Origin: Porites lobata
Taxonomy: Eukaryota > Cnidaria > Anthozoa > Scleractinia > Poritidae
Length of the DNA: 64,000 nt
Direction: 5' to 3'
Assembly: GCA_942486035.1 (NCBI GenBank)
Contig: CALNXK010000123.1
Coordinates: forward strand, 1,500,001-1,564,000
The position numbers were made by a program, and so were the translations under genes. Position 1 is the stretch's first letter; each line of letters begins with the position of its first letter. Below, in pieces: positions 54,301-58,625 of the stretch. The notes under the pieces were generated by a model that was not told the origin of the DNA, ran no database searches, and was given only the letters and a program-made list of their open reading frames with translations.

Positions 54301-56965
54301 TCAATCAGTTTCAGGGACACCGTTAAATGTTTGCAATTTTTTCAGGCTTAAGATAGTCCACTTAAAAGCGAATAATCGGTCTAATCTAGTCATTGCGGCC
54401 GTTGACAAAACAGGATGAGCAAAAGAAAAACAGACTTGAGGAAACTCACCCCTTATCAGGATCTAGAGCGATATCTCTAGGTTTATTAAGTCCCAAGGAT
54501 AGCACTGTTTGCTGGTTATTACCCGAAAGGTCAGATTTGGATATCGTATCTTGAGTATAATCAGTCCAGTACAATTCTGATGTTATCCATTGAACTGCCA
54601 ATCCATCGCAAACACCAACATTGGTGATAATTGTCGTGATACTGGACCCGTCAATACCTGAACGTTTTATGTTCCGCTCAGAAACATCACTCCAGAAAAT
54701 GTAACGCTTTTCAAAATGAACATCAAGTGCCACAGCTCTGGTTAATCCAGTGACCACAGAATGTACAGCAGACGTTTTGTAGTCGACGGCGATGATATCG
54801 GTAGTGTTGGAAAACAGAAAACATGGAGGACTACATATGGCGGCTACAAGAAAAAATATCCACGTTCACTATTGACTGTTACAGAGAGATGATACTAATG
54901 CATTACAAACCAGTTAAGTTAGAATTTATTCCTTTGCTTAACATACACTTAAAGGAGCTATGTCACGCCCCTATTTCCCCTCTTTTTAAAAAGCTGAAAT
55001 GTGCCCTCAGATCAACTATGGGAAACAGTCCGCTGAGAGACCCGCTCAACTCGAAGCATCCAATGGAGACCACATGCTTCAGTAAGGTGGACACTAAGAA
55101 GGAATTTATCAGGTCTAGGTGCTCTACTCAAATGATGCTTTAAAGGTCTGTCAGTCCTTCTTTTAACGTATTAGTATTTCACTCCTATGGAATGGATAAG
55201 ACAAGGCCGAAAAATCAATGGAAGGATGGCGTCTTGCACTCAAGGAGGAGAACTTGAGGACTTGCGATCACAGAAGCCGTTTAGCCGAACTTGACTTACA
55301 AGACTAGGCGATTTGCAATTTTAGAACTGAAGTTTGGGAAATACCCTATCGCACTCTGTTGTTTGGGGGTATTTTTACGTTTTTATGCGGTTTTGCGGTT
55401 TTTGTAACACCTTACGCACCCCCTTCACATAGGAGAGAACAGGATCTTATTCTCGGCTTGCACTGTCACGCAATAAAAAATAAAAATGTAAACCATTCAA
55501 TACAGAAGGACTAGAATATGGGAAATGAAAAAAGATAAATATACAAAAACCCTTGCCAAGAGTCAGGTCTGTGAAATATTTCAAATGCGAGATATTCTCG
55601 GCTTGCACTGTCACGCAATGAAAAATAAAAATGCAAACCATTCAATGCAGAAGGACTAGAATCTAGGAAATGAAAAAAGATAAATATACAAAAACCCTTG
55701 CCAAGAATCAGGTCTGTCAAATATTTCAAATGCGAGATATTGGGAAAAACGGTTTACCTAAATTTATAAAGCTTTGTATGGAAACGCCATGTTGGTGTCC
55801 CTTTCAGGAACACCAATATGGCCGCCGGATACCAACAGAAACATCTGTTTTCAAGTTTTCCTACTAATGCGTGAATTCTTCGCTTGAGGAACTCATAAAG
55901 ATTACAGTAATATTTATTCTCAGACAAGGAATGTTTAGATTGCAAAATCTCCTAAAATCGGTAATGTTTTTAACCCACATAAGAGCTTTCCCGGCTGCCA
56001 GCTAAAAGCCGCTTCACGCAAAAGCCTGGAAATTCAAGCGTCCTCTCTCGCAAAACGAAGAACCCTTTCGAACCAAAAATTTGTTTATGTAAAGATGTTT
56101 AGGTACTGTAATACCTCGTGAAAGTAGAAACTCAGAAGAATCGATAGTTTCTAAGTTTGATTTTTGGTGACGTCACGTGCAACCCAAGAATTGGGAAAAA
56201 CGGTTTACCTAAATTTATAAAGCTTCCCTTTGTATGGAAACGCCATGTTGGTGTCCCTTTCAGGAACACCAATATGGCCGCCGGATACCAAAAGAAACAT
56301 CTGTTTTCGAGTTTTCCTACTAACGCGTGAATTCTTAGCTTGAGAAACTCATAAAGATTACAGTATTATTTATCCTGAGACAAGGAATGTTTAGATTGCA
56401 AAATCTCCCAAAATCGGTAATGTTTTTATCTCACATAAGAGCTTTCCCTGCCGCCAGCTAAATGCCGCGTCACGCAAAAGCCTGGAAATTCAAGTGTCCT
56501 CTCTCGCAAAACGAAGAACCCTTTCGAACCAAAAATTTGTTTATGTAGAGGTGTTTAAGTACTGTAATACCTCGTGAAAGTAGAAACTCAGAAGAATTGA
56601 TAGTTTCTTAGTTTGATTTTTGGTGACGTCACGTGCGACCCAAGAGTTAAATCATAGCGAGAAAGCTCACTTGGGGTTCCCCAGGGGTACGGGGTTGGGG
56701 GAGGGAACAGGGGAAGGTCCTCCTTTTCCAACCCGCCGCCAGAGCGCCCCGGTAGAGCTTGCTCGCAGGGAAAAATCAATCTGATACAGCTGATTTGAGT
56801 GAATTTTTTACATGCATGTTTGTGTCTGAAAGCAGTCTTAACTTCTTACTAGGTCAGTAACAATTCAAATGCTTTACCTCCATAACTGCTTGCAGTTTTT
56901 TCCAGGATAAACGTTAGTAGAGAAAACGCACCTATCCACTTGAACAGACGTTTTATAGAACTCAT
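14814..56965 (-). CDS. Large mosaic receptor: 3 YWTD propeller-EGF cassettes, 9 sushi, 4 HYR, GCC2, TM (27 coding exons)
   Basis: This is a predicted single-pass type I membrane protein of 2,145 residues. I assembled it from 27 exons whose borders are all GT/AG and whose phases all match (6,438 nt including stop). Order: signal peptide 1-29; propeller/EGF cassettes at 30-336, 337-648 and 649-967; sushi x3 (968-1148); HYR (to 1232); sushi x3 (to 1423); HYR (to 1506); sushi x2 (to 1634); HYR x2 (to 1793); sushi-like (to 1863); a region with RRKR at about 1932-1935 (to 2026); GCC2/GCC3 (to 2079); TM 2096-2119; tail 2120-2145. The YWTD-EGF unit is the ligand-binding part of LRP5/6-type receptors. 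Sushi/HYR/GCC modules occur in SVEP1-like and complement-like adhesion proteins. There are no LDL-receptor class A repeats and no PPPSP motifs, so Wnt-type signalling is not supported. Binding and endocytosis of an extracellular ligand is the inferred role. Introns make up about 85% of the gene. A lineage-specific receptor is likely; any name such as LRP is by domain only. Confidence 0.88.
14896..15967 (-). other. Receptor intron 26
   Basis: The intron is very AT-rich, with a TTAATTAA-type run at about 15,172-15,195. No repeat family or additional exon was recognised. An open frame continuing upstream of exon 27 (to 15,061) has no matching splice phase. Confidence 0.5.
15968..16085 (-). CDS. 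Receptor exon 26: transmembrane helix
   Basis: The exon is 118 nt, phase 1 to phase 2. A Ser/Lys-rich spacer is followed by VVIALIAGGLVVVIVLVLCG and IFI, one hydrophobic helix. The donor AT|GTAAGT is strong. If it were not spliced, translation would stop after Met at TAA within the donor, leaving no cytoplasmic tail. Confidence 0.88.
16339..16511. mobile_element. 173-bp foldback MITE in intron 25
   Basis: Arms of about 47 bp (16,339-16,386 and 16,464-16,510) contain GGTAAACGTTGCAGCTGTGC and its inverse, with GGAGTTATGGATGCAC. The loop is about 80 bp and non-coding. Confidence 0.75.
16512..17730. other. Rest of receptor intron 25
   Basis: No coding exon with the phase or domains of the gene was found here. 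The open frames at 16,877-17,146 and 17,405-17,611 (plus) have no recognisable features. Confidence 0.4.
17731..17781. repeat. (AAT)17 microsatellite
   Basis: An uninterrupted trinucleotide repeat of about 51 bp lies some 200 bp from exon 25, in the intron that follows it. Confidence 0.9.
17977..18135 (-). CDS. Receptor exon 25: GCC2/GCC3 (ephrin-receptor-like) module
   Basis: This 159-nt class 1-1 exon has NCPIGYFFDGTSCQACEVNQ, YQDQEAQTSCKSCPSGTSTS and LQDC. This is the GCC2_GCC3 pattern, a cysteine-rich stalk that often lies close to the membrane. The donor is CAAG|GTTGAG, weaker than the others. Confidence 0.86.
18565..19053 (-). CDS. Receptor exon 24: cysteine-containing juxta-GCC region with RRKR site
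   Basis: At 489 nt this is the longest exon. It encodes NCGGEEMREEIARNFIEVL, CSDVSQCNVQNVKVECG and then TTRRKRSDTTS, a furin-type basic site at 18,839-18,850. A Thr/Asn-rich linker, a beta-rich stretch (MTVSFSLQIPL) and VCEEGQVQSGVMC follow. The N-terminal part resembles the SEA-like region found before GCC2 repeats in sushi/HYR proteins, but I cannot name the domain with certainty. If cleaved, the mature receptor would be two chains. Confidence 0.82.
19842..20051 (-). CDS. Receptor exon 23: sushi-like domain 9
   Basis: This 210-nt class 1-1 exon has PCEELAPPKNGAKACETW, LTCSVHCNNGYGFANQP and CSPTTGEWFHA, ending LPDC. It resembles the divergent sushi modules with GEW and PxC endings that precede GCC2 regions in SVEP1-like proteins. 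Confidence 0.85.
20599..20835 (-). CDS. Receptor exon 22: HYR domain 4
   Basis: This 237-nt class 1-1 exon has DVEPPKIVLCPGDIKII, LPSVNVSDNVGVELF and YNVTYKALDKAGNAAQCRF. Of two possible donors, only GCTG|GTAGGT keeps phase 1; the one four bases further would break the frame. Confidence 0.88.
21345..21584 (-). CDS. Receptor exon 21: HYR domain 3
   Basis: This 240-nt class 1-1 exon has DMQPPSIQCPPNMETPT, VTWQVPVPTDNSKG and GTNLIRYDVTDSEGLKVDCVF. It is a clear HYR module. Confidence 0.9.
21647..21935. mobile_element. Nested foldback element in intron 20
   Basis: The inner palindrome has arms at 21,647-21,703 and 21,751-21,809 (AATAGCATGATTTGTA and ACCACTCGTGATATTT with their inverses). A second inverted pair follows, ACTACTACC near 21,819 and GTAGTAGTATAAA near 21,919. 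The whole is non-coding and looks like a MITE with compound termini. Confidence 0.65.
22116..22319 (-). CDS. Receptor exon 20: sushi domain 8
   Basis: This 204-nt class 1-1 exon has KCPSIKALANGKISPAPC, RCFLQCDVSNGYQLEG and SCLANGSWSGNISNITC. It is a slightly long sushi module with two N-glycosylation sequons near its end. Confidence 0.88.
22358..22708. mobile_element. 351-bp multi-palindromic foldback element in intron 19
   Basis: The element starts ATTGGCCGTTTTTATACTA and ends with the inverse TAGTATAAAAACGGCCA. Inside are further inverted copies of GACGCATTACCCGTCTGGAC and of ACAAGACGCATTATGCGTC. Repeated TAATGCGTC/GACGCATTA units make it foldable at several levels. Confidence 0.75.
23206..23372. 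mobile_element. 167-bp MITE next to exon 19
   Basis: The termini are TCTGACTCGTCCCCAGT and the inverse ACTGGGGACGAGTCAGA. A GC-rich centre holds a TCTCTCTCTC run. A related but degraded sequence appears near 12,570-12,730. It lies 28 bp from the donor of exon 19. Confidence 0.65.
23400..23579 (-). CDS. Receptor exon 19: sushi domain 7
   Basis: This 180-nt class 1-1 exon has SCPVLQPPLYGAITSLSC, IIACNEGHRQAGSRMRSC and EANGTWSGNTTTC. The usual Gly-Tyr before the third cysteine is Gly-His. A MITE sits about 30 bp downstream in the following intron. Confidence 0.87.
23580..24876. other. Receptor intron 18
   Basis: No exon was recognised. It contains the second copy of the dispersed repeat (24,590-24,700) and a tandem TGACGTCAAAA pair at about 24,495-24,520 (CRE-like, function unknown). 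Confidence 0.4.
24877..25125 (-). CDS. Receptor exon 18: HYR domain 2
   Basis: This 249-nt class 1-1 exon has DNTPPSFNGSCPRNMVVSV, VSWNEPIARDNSGH and GLHYVHYSAEDAEGNRANCSF, a full HYR module. The donor is ATAA|GTAAGT. Confidence 0.9.
25500..26340 (+). mobile_element. Internally deleted LINE reverse transcriptase remnant
   Basis: The remnant contains reverse transcriptase pieces (ending NAFVKGRTIFDAV, then IMSAIDFKRAFDSL) fused after an internal deletion to the C-terminal zf-RVT region (REFQYKILHRICYTN, TPLCYFCNEESETLEHFLFH). Upstream of 25,667 the frame is broken by stops, and after about 26,060 the reading shifts to another frame. It is a dead non-LTR element inserted antisense in receptor intron 17. 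Confidence 0.75.
26765..26956 (-). CDS. Receptor exon 17: sushi domain 6
   Basis: This 192-nt class 1-1 exon has NCSALTPPANGAVSPRSC, SCSFSCKTSGYVLEGTST and VCDKNGKWTGNKDTFC. It is a standard sushi module. Confidence 0.9.
27001..27173. mobile_element. 173-bp foldback MITE in intron 16
   Basis: The termini are GCCATTTTGA and the inverse TCAAAATGGC. The arms share GATGTTGT, AATTGCA and GTGGGA in inverse order. It is non-coding. Confidence 0.65.
27626..27811 (-). CDS. Receptor exon 16: sushi domain 5
   Basis: This 186-nt class 1-1 exon has TCLSYPDLINGIKRGC, ICSFSCNVGYNLTGSSRRQC and LENGTWSGVAPTC, a complete sushi module with a potential N-glycosylation site in NLTGSS. Confidence 0.9.
28170..28364 (-). 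CDS. Receptor exon 15: sushi domain 4
   Basis: This 195-nt class 1-1 exon has NCTTLRVSPGG, SKCNFSCAVGYRLNGSST and VTCNAPGNSPPGVWDSPIPVC. The intron just after the donor contains a direct repeat of about 46 bp (28,036-28,083 and 28,121-28,167). Confidence 0.88.
28650..28901 (-). CDS. Receptor exon 14: HYR domain 1
   Basis: This 252-nt class 1-1 exon starts DTQPPNFGATCPAK and continues with VNWTQPVATDNSG and GTHLITYTAVDQSGNKANCRF. That is the HYR (hyalin repeat) pattern: an Ig-like fold used for adhesion, usually paired with sushi domains. Confidence 0.9.
29203..29385 (-). CDS. Receptor exon 13: sushi domain 3
   Basis: This 183-nt class 1-1 exon contains CPPLVTPPKSLLLTPSCGS, GCRYSCQSGYTSFIG and TCLLNGQWSGNDINC. 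The donor is CAG|GTTGTT, a GT site with a poor downstream consensus, but phase and length agree with the neighbours. Confidence 0.83.
30080..30265 (-). CDS. Receptor exon 12: sushi domain 2
   Basis: This 186-nt class 1-1 exon contains CPALPTPYNGTRQGC, VCQFSCHPGLVSLGSSS and TCLQNGSWSGQDFVC. It has six cysteines, two more than the minimal sushi domain, as in the SVEP1-type subfamily with an extra N-terminal pair. Confidence 0.87.
30529..32095. mobile_element. About 1.6-kb element with 100-bp terminal inverted arms in intron 11
   Basis: The arms 30,529-30,628 and 31,992-32,095 are inverse copies containing GGAGCCCATCAAATGGAGCC and TTTCCCGAGTAGATTTATAA. The 1.36-kb centre has no recognisable open frame. 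The class is unknown. Confidence 0.65.
32340..33715 (-). mobile_element. Penelope-like fragment with 208-bp terminal inverted arms in intron 11
   Basis: The arms 32,340-32,547 and 33,508-33,715 are inverse copies of equal length, holding CACGGCTTAACTGACAGACG, CTCACTTTGACTCTGAAGAT and GGACGATCAAACACAACCTA. Between them lies a minus-strand GIY-YIG fragment. A second inverted pair (GCAGTTAATT... near 33,257-33,298 and 33,340-33,384) sits inside. Penelope-like elements are known for inverted and partial tandem copies, so this may be a post-insertion inversion. Confidence 0.75.
32668..33233 (-). pseudogene. Penelope-like GIY-YIG endonuclease fragment
   Basis: The minus-strand frame reads VTIPYIRGTSETIARILQPY, then AHRPITTLRRLL, one in-frame TAG after KPEDR, and SKIKCCDCQASYIAETGRNL with STRLTVHKRA, ending LPAPYKRLIDEIKKN. 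The motif YIAETGR stands for the usual YIGETGR. No reverse transcriptase remains. It is a different lineage from the copy at 5.8-6.7 kb. Confidence 0.8.
33807..33980 (-). CDS. Receptor exon 11: sushi domain 1
   Basis: This 174-nt class 1-1 exon has the four sushi cysteines in CPQL, SCVFSCDQGYLLSGAST, TCQGDGSWTG and THC. The Gly-Tyr and Trp hallmarks are present. It marks the change from the LRP-like to the complement-like half. Confidence 0.88.
34504..34632 (-). CDS. Receptor exon 10: EGF of cassette 3
   Basis: This 129-nt class 1-1 exon reads HCSHLNGGCSHICLPNPNGH, then QCFCPDGVQLKPGDSSTC. It has six cysteines and NGGCSHIC as in LRP5/6. It ends the propeller half of the protein. Confidence 0.9.
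34933..35331. repeat. Region framed by CCGTCAA-type repeats in intron 9
   Basis: Copies of the heptamer-like unit CCGTCAA (ACCGTCAGCCGTCAAA at about 34,939; ACCGTCAACCGTCAAA near 34,996; AACCGTCAATCGTCAAAA near 35,311) mark the ends of an AT-rich stretch. It may be a small transposon with subterminal repeats; the boundaries are unclear. Confidence 0.4.
35552..35955 (-). CDS. Receptor exon 9: third propeller, second half
   Basis: The exon is 404 nt, phase 2 to phase 1. It contains MYWSDWGASPKIEQANMDG, LLYWCDAKLDKIERV, HPFGLALLEDTLFWTDW and GRPMEIHIYDKSS. The WCD in place of WAD adds an unusual cysteine to a blade. The donor is TCGG|GTGGGT. Confidence 0.9.
36478..36901 (-). CDS. Receptor exon 8: third propeller, first half
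   Basis: The exon is 424 nt, phase 1 to phase 2. It contains RFMLFAEANSGEIYKV, VAVDYDPIEGMVYWTDVTLQ and IVYWTDYRTSKIEVARLDG, ending LDNPRAVILDIDAR. It is slightly longer than exons 2 and 5 but has the same border phases. Confidence 0.92.
37044..37172 (-). CDS. Receptor exon 7: EGF of cassette 2
   Basis: This 129-nt class 1-1 exon reads PCAINNGNCSDLCLLTPQGG, then HQCACPTGVVLKPDGKSC. It has six cysteines and the same length as exons 4 and 10. Confidence 0.9.
37549..37585. repeat. (CAAA)n microsatellite in intron 6
   Basis: Nine or so CAAA units with one substitution. Confidence 0.85.
37867..38261 (-). CDS. Receptor exon 6: second propeller, second half
   Basis: The exon is 395 nt, phase 2 to phase 1. 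It contains MYWTDWGSNPMIEQAAMDG, LLYWADAKLDKIE, HPFGLTVYKSILYWTDW and QKPMDIHLYDSSR, a textbook second half of an LRP5/6-type propeller. It leads directly to the EGF exon at 37,044-37,172. Confidence 0.93.
38613..39024 (-). CDS. Receptor exon 5: second propeller, first half
   Basis: The exon is 412 nt, phase 1 to phase 2. It opens with MDKFLIFTDADAM and contains PIAVDYDPVEDSVYWTD and IYWTDTGTNRIEVARLDG, both close to LRP5/6 consensus, ending LDEPRAIVLDERNG. The exon border falls at the same place as in exons 2 and 8. Confidence 0.92.
39097..40246. mobile_element. 1.15-kb palindromic element with about 223-bp arms in intron 4
   Basis: The arms 39,097-39,321 and 40,024-40,246 are inverse copies (AAGGTG at the ends; GGATACCAGAGAGCTTCAAA and ATAACCACGTGACATTTACT inside). 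An inner inverted pair, 39,325-39,372 and 39,597-39,648 (GACCGCGCTTGGCTGA), makes a second fold. It is non-coding, and the ends abut Penelope-type motifs. Confidence 0.75.
40255..40430 (-). mobile_element. Penelope-type terminal motif, degenerate copy
   Basis: This is the inverse of the arm sequence seen at 33.5-33.7 kb (ACAACCTGTGCGGTAGTCAT, then TGGTATTAAACGCTGGTTAT and GACCTGATTGGTCAAT). No coding sequence is attached. Confidence 0.55.
40950..41475. repeat. Degenerate tandem repeat, period about 172-187 bp, three units
   Basis: CATTAACCGT recurs at 41,095, 41,267 and 41,454, each time followed by a GGTAAA-type stretch, and GTTTTCC..G.GCTGGA and GCATATTTTCC recur between them. The units are diverged, which suggests an old satellite-like array in intron 4. 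Confidence 0.65.
41706..42070. repeat. 365-bp purine-rich tract: (GAA/GGA)n then (GACGAA)n
   Basis: The plus strand is almost entirely A and G for about 250 bp (GAAGAAGGAGAAG-type units), then about 18 copies of GACGAA run to 42,070. It forms a polypurine/polypyrimidine tract able in principle to adopt triplex DNA. It sits 100 bp from the donor of exon 4, on its intron side. The antisense poly-Phe/Val and sense poly-Arg frames are artefacts of the repeat. Confidence 0.92.
42169..42297 (-). CDS. Receptor exon 4: EGF of cassette 1
   Basis: This 129-nt class 1-1 exon has six cysteines in the EGF pattern: CATNNGGCSHFC, then HECVCPVGLSLKADGRTC. The NGGCSHFC signature is that of the EGF modules that pack against YWTD propellers. 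The donor AAGA|GTAAGT lies about 100 bases from a long purine/pyrimidine tract. The frame stays open across the intron into that tract. Confidence 0.88.
43963..44247. repeat. 142-bp perfect-looking tandem duplication
   Basis: Two near-identical units (43,963-44,104 and 44,105-44,247) start AACAAGATTTATATATAT and end AAAGGTGGGGTT. The low divergence implies a recent duplication within the foldback element. Confidence 0.85.
44955..46642 (+). mobile_element. TTAA-flanked DNA transposon (Kolobok-like) nested in the foldback
   Basis: The ends are GGTATCAGCCACCCTT and the exact inverse AAGGGTGGCTGATACC, flanked on both sides by TTAA (44,951-44,954 and 46,643-46,646). TTAA target duplications are known for piggyBac and Kolobok elements. 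The internal protein resembles Mutator-like transposases, which favours Kolobok over piggyBac. The copy is 1,688 bp and carries a broken, truncated gene. Confidence 0.75.
45264..46023 (+). pseudogene. Mutator/Kolobok-like transposase remnant
   Basis: The start is MPPKKKEKVV. An in-frame TGA lies at 45,345, and the frame then continues in the same register to about 45,540. There it shifts by one to a frame with SCRFCQG, VATKHGLGSTWRI, CPSHK, INRASVLGLRAIGGGHSAAS and KFFSFLGLAPINKNAWADH, ending at TAA 46,021. These blocks match the N-terminal part of Mutator-like transposases common in cnidarians. The catalytic C-terminal half is missing, so the copy is inactive. Confidence 0.72.
49960..50119. 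mobile_element. 160-bp foldback MITE in intron 3
   Basis: The arms (49,960-50,001 and 50,078-50,119) begin TTGGTGTTACG and end CGTAACACCAA and share GCACGAATTTATGC. The loop is 76 bp. Confidence 0.75.
50518..50651 (-). repeat. 78-bp tandem duplication across the exon 3 donor
   Basis: Two diverged copies (about 50,540-50,575 and 50,617-50,651) both contain TTTTACCTGGAGG or CTTTACCTGGAGG, which on the minus strand is a CCTCCAG|GTAAA donor. The offset is 78 nt, a multiple of three, and the intervening frame is open. Confidence 0.8.
50639..51036 (-). CDS. Receptor exon 3: first propeller, second half
   Basis: The exon is 398 nt, enters in phase 2 and leaves in phase 1. It carries MIWTDWGSSPKIEKA, IYWVDGAVDRIE and LFFTDW, the blades that close the first propeller. 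The donor CCAG|GTAAAG (50,639) is duplicated 78 nt downstream (50,561). Reading through to that second donor adds 26 in-frame codons without a stop, so an alternative longer isoform is possible. Confidence 0.9.
51138..51228. repeat. (ATC)n/(ATT)n microsatellite in intron 2
   Basis: Imperfect ATC, GTC and ATT trinucleotide runs over about 90 bp. Confidence 0.85.
51470..53750. mobile_element. Nested inverted-repeat region in intron 2
   Basis: Several inverted pairs are nested: 51,475-51,530 with 52,900-52,945 (ACAAAATTACACAATTACGG), 51,885-51,925 with 52,728-52,790, and a TTTTAGTATATACTAAA palindromic pair near 53,030 and 53,612. A further pair joins about 51,285-51,350 to 53,680-53,745 (GGCGACAGCCGT, TTGCAAGGGACAC). 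A 30-bp direct repeat GAATGATGATGTGAACTGCG occurs at 51,227 and 54,223. It is probably a cluster of foldback insertions; the boundaries are approximate. Confidence 0.5.
53880..54190 (-). mobile_element. tRNA-derived SINE with palindromic tail
   Basis: On the minus strand a tRNA-like head (about 54,170 down to 54,093) has A-box-like TAACTCAATTGG and B-box GGTTCGAATCC. It ends in a 75-bp palindrome (53,883-53,957 against 53,969-54,047). The anticodon loop lacks the invariant T33, so it is not a functional tRNA. Confidence 0.65.
54450..54843 (-). CDS. Receptor exon 2: first propeller, first half
   Basis: The exon is 394 nt, enters in phase 1 and leaves in phase 2. It opens with SPPCFLFSNTTDIIAVD, the strand that starts a propeller, and contains the YWTD-type repeats IFWSD and LYWTD with the spacing of about 43 residues usual for the family, ending LNKPRDIALDPDKG. 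It corresponds to blades 1-3 of an LRP5/6-type propeller. Confidence 0.9.
55447..55740. repeat. 147-bp tandem duplication in receptor intron 1
   Basis: Two close copies start TTCTCGGCTTGCACTGTCAC and end TTTCAAATGCGAGATATT. Short open frames (64-72 codons) across them are repeat artefacts. Confidence 0.85.
55739..56650. repeat. About 455-bp tandem duplication in receptor intron 1 with CRE/E-box sites
   Basis: Copy 1 (55,739-56,189) and copy 2 (56,190-about 56,650) start ATTGGGAAAAACGGTTTACC and end at GTGACGTCACGTGC followed by GACCCAAG or AACCCAAG. Each ends with TGACGTCA overlapping CACGTG (56,168-56,179 and 56,634-56,645), 230-800 bp inside the gene from exon 1. These are consensus CRE and E-box palindromes; regulatory activity is only inferred. 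Confidence 0.85.
56878..56965 (-). CDS. Receptor exon 1: start codon and signal peptide
   Basis: The ATG at 56,963-56,965 begins MSSIKRLFKWIGAFSLLTFI, a short basic N-terminus followed by a hydrophobic core that fits a secretion signal. The donor is ATGGAG|GTAAAG in phase 1. A TATATAA on the minus strand at about 57,018-57,025 lies some 55 bases upstream, and a CTTCAG acceptor-like site lies about 30 bases upstream. The 5' end could therefore be a TATA promoter or an upstream non-coding exon. Confidence 0.75.
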
Positions 56966-57025
56966 GATCAGTGAAAACACTCAAGGCTGAAGGAAACATA
57001 AAACACATGAAAATGTTATATAAGT

Positions 57026-58600
57026 ACCCCCGTAATAAATAATAGGCAATATTGTCTCTTGCAAATATAGACTATTTACAATTTGTTTCTCAATCAAACT
57101 AGTGATGTCTCTAGTAAGATAGAAAGCGGCGAAGATCCTTTCTACCAAAATGGGAGACTTTCAACAGTCGAATGCAAAAATAAAAACAAAACAAAACAAA
57201 ACAAAAAAGCAAAAACTGTACACAAGCAGGTAGAAGTAAAACCAGTCGCTCCCCGTCACAGCCGTTAATTGTCTCGTTACGCATCCACAACGCTCCTGAC
57301 AAAGGAACTAGCAAAATTACACTGTGCGACGAACTTCTAACCATTGTGGGCGAGGTTATTGGATTTCTGTTTTAATTTGAAATCCACTACTCAATACGCA
57401 CGGGTAAATATCACTGATTGCCGTAGACAGGCACGAGTATTCTGAAATCACGAATTATATCACAAACCTTTCAGTTGAAAGGGGTGTTGTACAGTGAAAG
57501 CCTTCTACCAGTTTTAGATAGACGGCGACCAGATAAACGTAAGAACTATTTACGGTGGAATGTTGGCGTTTACAAAAACTAAGCGGTAGGTTAAACCCCC
57601 TCGGTACTTTCTGTTTCGATTTCGATTCGATTTTTTTTACAGAAGGGGACTTACCTTAAGCAGATTAATTGTTTAATTGTTGCTTAAAACAAAATATCAA
57701 TTACAAAACTAGCCTACGAAAACAGAGGTTTCTCCTCGCTCATCGCCGCTGGGGAACGCAAGGAGAAAGGTGTGTTTTCGTAGGTTATTACAAAACATAA
57801 TTTTAAAAAGTTTTGATTTTTTCCGATTATTTGGAACTGTTTAGGTACTGAGCATCTAAACAGAGAACTAAACGGTAAAGTGTCGAAACAAGGCATCGAA
57901 AGGAATTTTTCAAATCTTTTTAGCACAAAAGAACAAAACAGACATATGCATTTTGGACATTTGCAAAGTAGTTACGTACGTACGAGCAATGAATCCCTTG
58001 TGACTTGCGAGGCTAGGTAACGAGTAACACAATCCCGCCCCTGCTACGGGGCTAAAAGAAGGAGTCCAAAGATTCTCTTTCTTATTAGTTTTTACGGAAT
58101 AATTTCAACACTTCAACATGCCCTACATGTTCTCCGTTTCTTTTTGTTTCTCAAAATTGTCTTGTTTCGATTTCGTTAATTACCTTTTCCGGTTTGCCCG
58201 TACACCTTAAAAGTCCGGAAAGACAACCTAGATCTGTGACCCCTTTTCAGCGCTGCAAAACAAACAAACTTGAAAGATGCTGTCAAAAGCTGAATTCTTT
58301 CTATGGGTGCAAAGTTAAAAATACCACCAGCGTATATTACTGATTGCACGCAAAAGAAAAGGTAGGTTAACATTAGAATTTGGAGGACGTCTATTTGAAA
58401 CTATTTATCTGCGCAAGTGTTATAGACAGAGACTTAAACAATCATTGTCAAATACAGATTTTGCAACGTCCTCTAAATTTTATGTAAAAAGGGTCGCAGA
58501 TTGATATTAATACACAACAACATAGCAGTTCATTAATTTTACAACTTACAACACTGGTGTTCAGTTCTCTAATGATACGGAAAATTATAAATGGTCTTTA
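57026..58600. other. Upstream region of the receptor gene
   Basis: No coding exon was recognised. It probably contains the receptor promoter. A short (CAAAA)n run lies at about 57,187-57,205. Confidence 0.4.
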
Positions 58601-58625
58601 TACTTACACTGGTATCCTTTAAATA

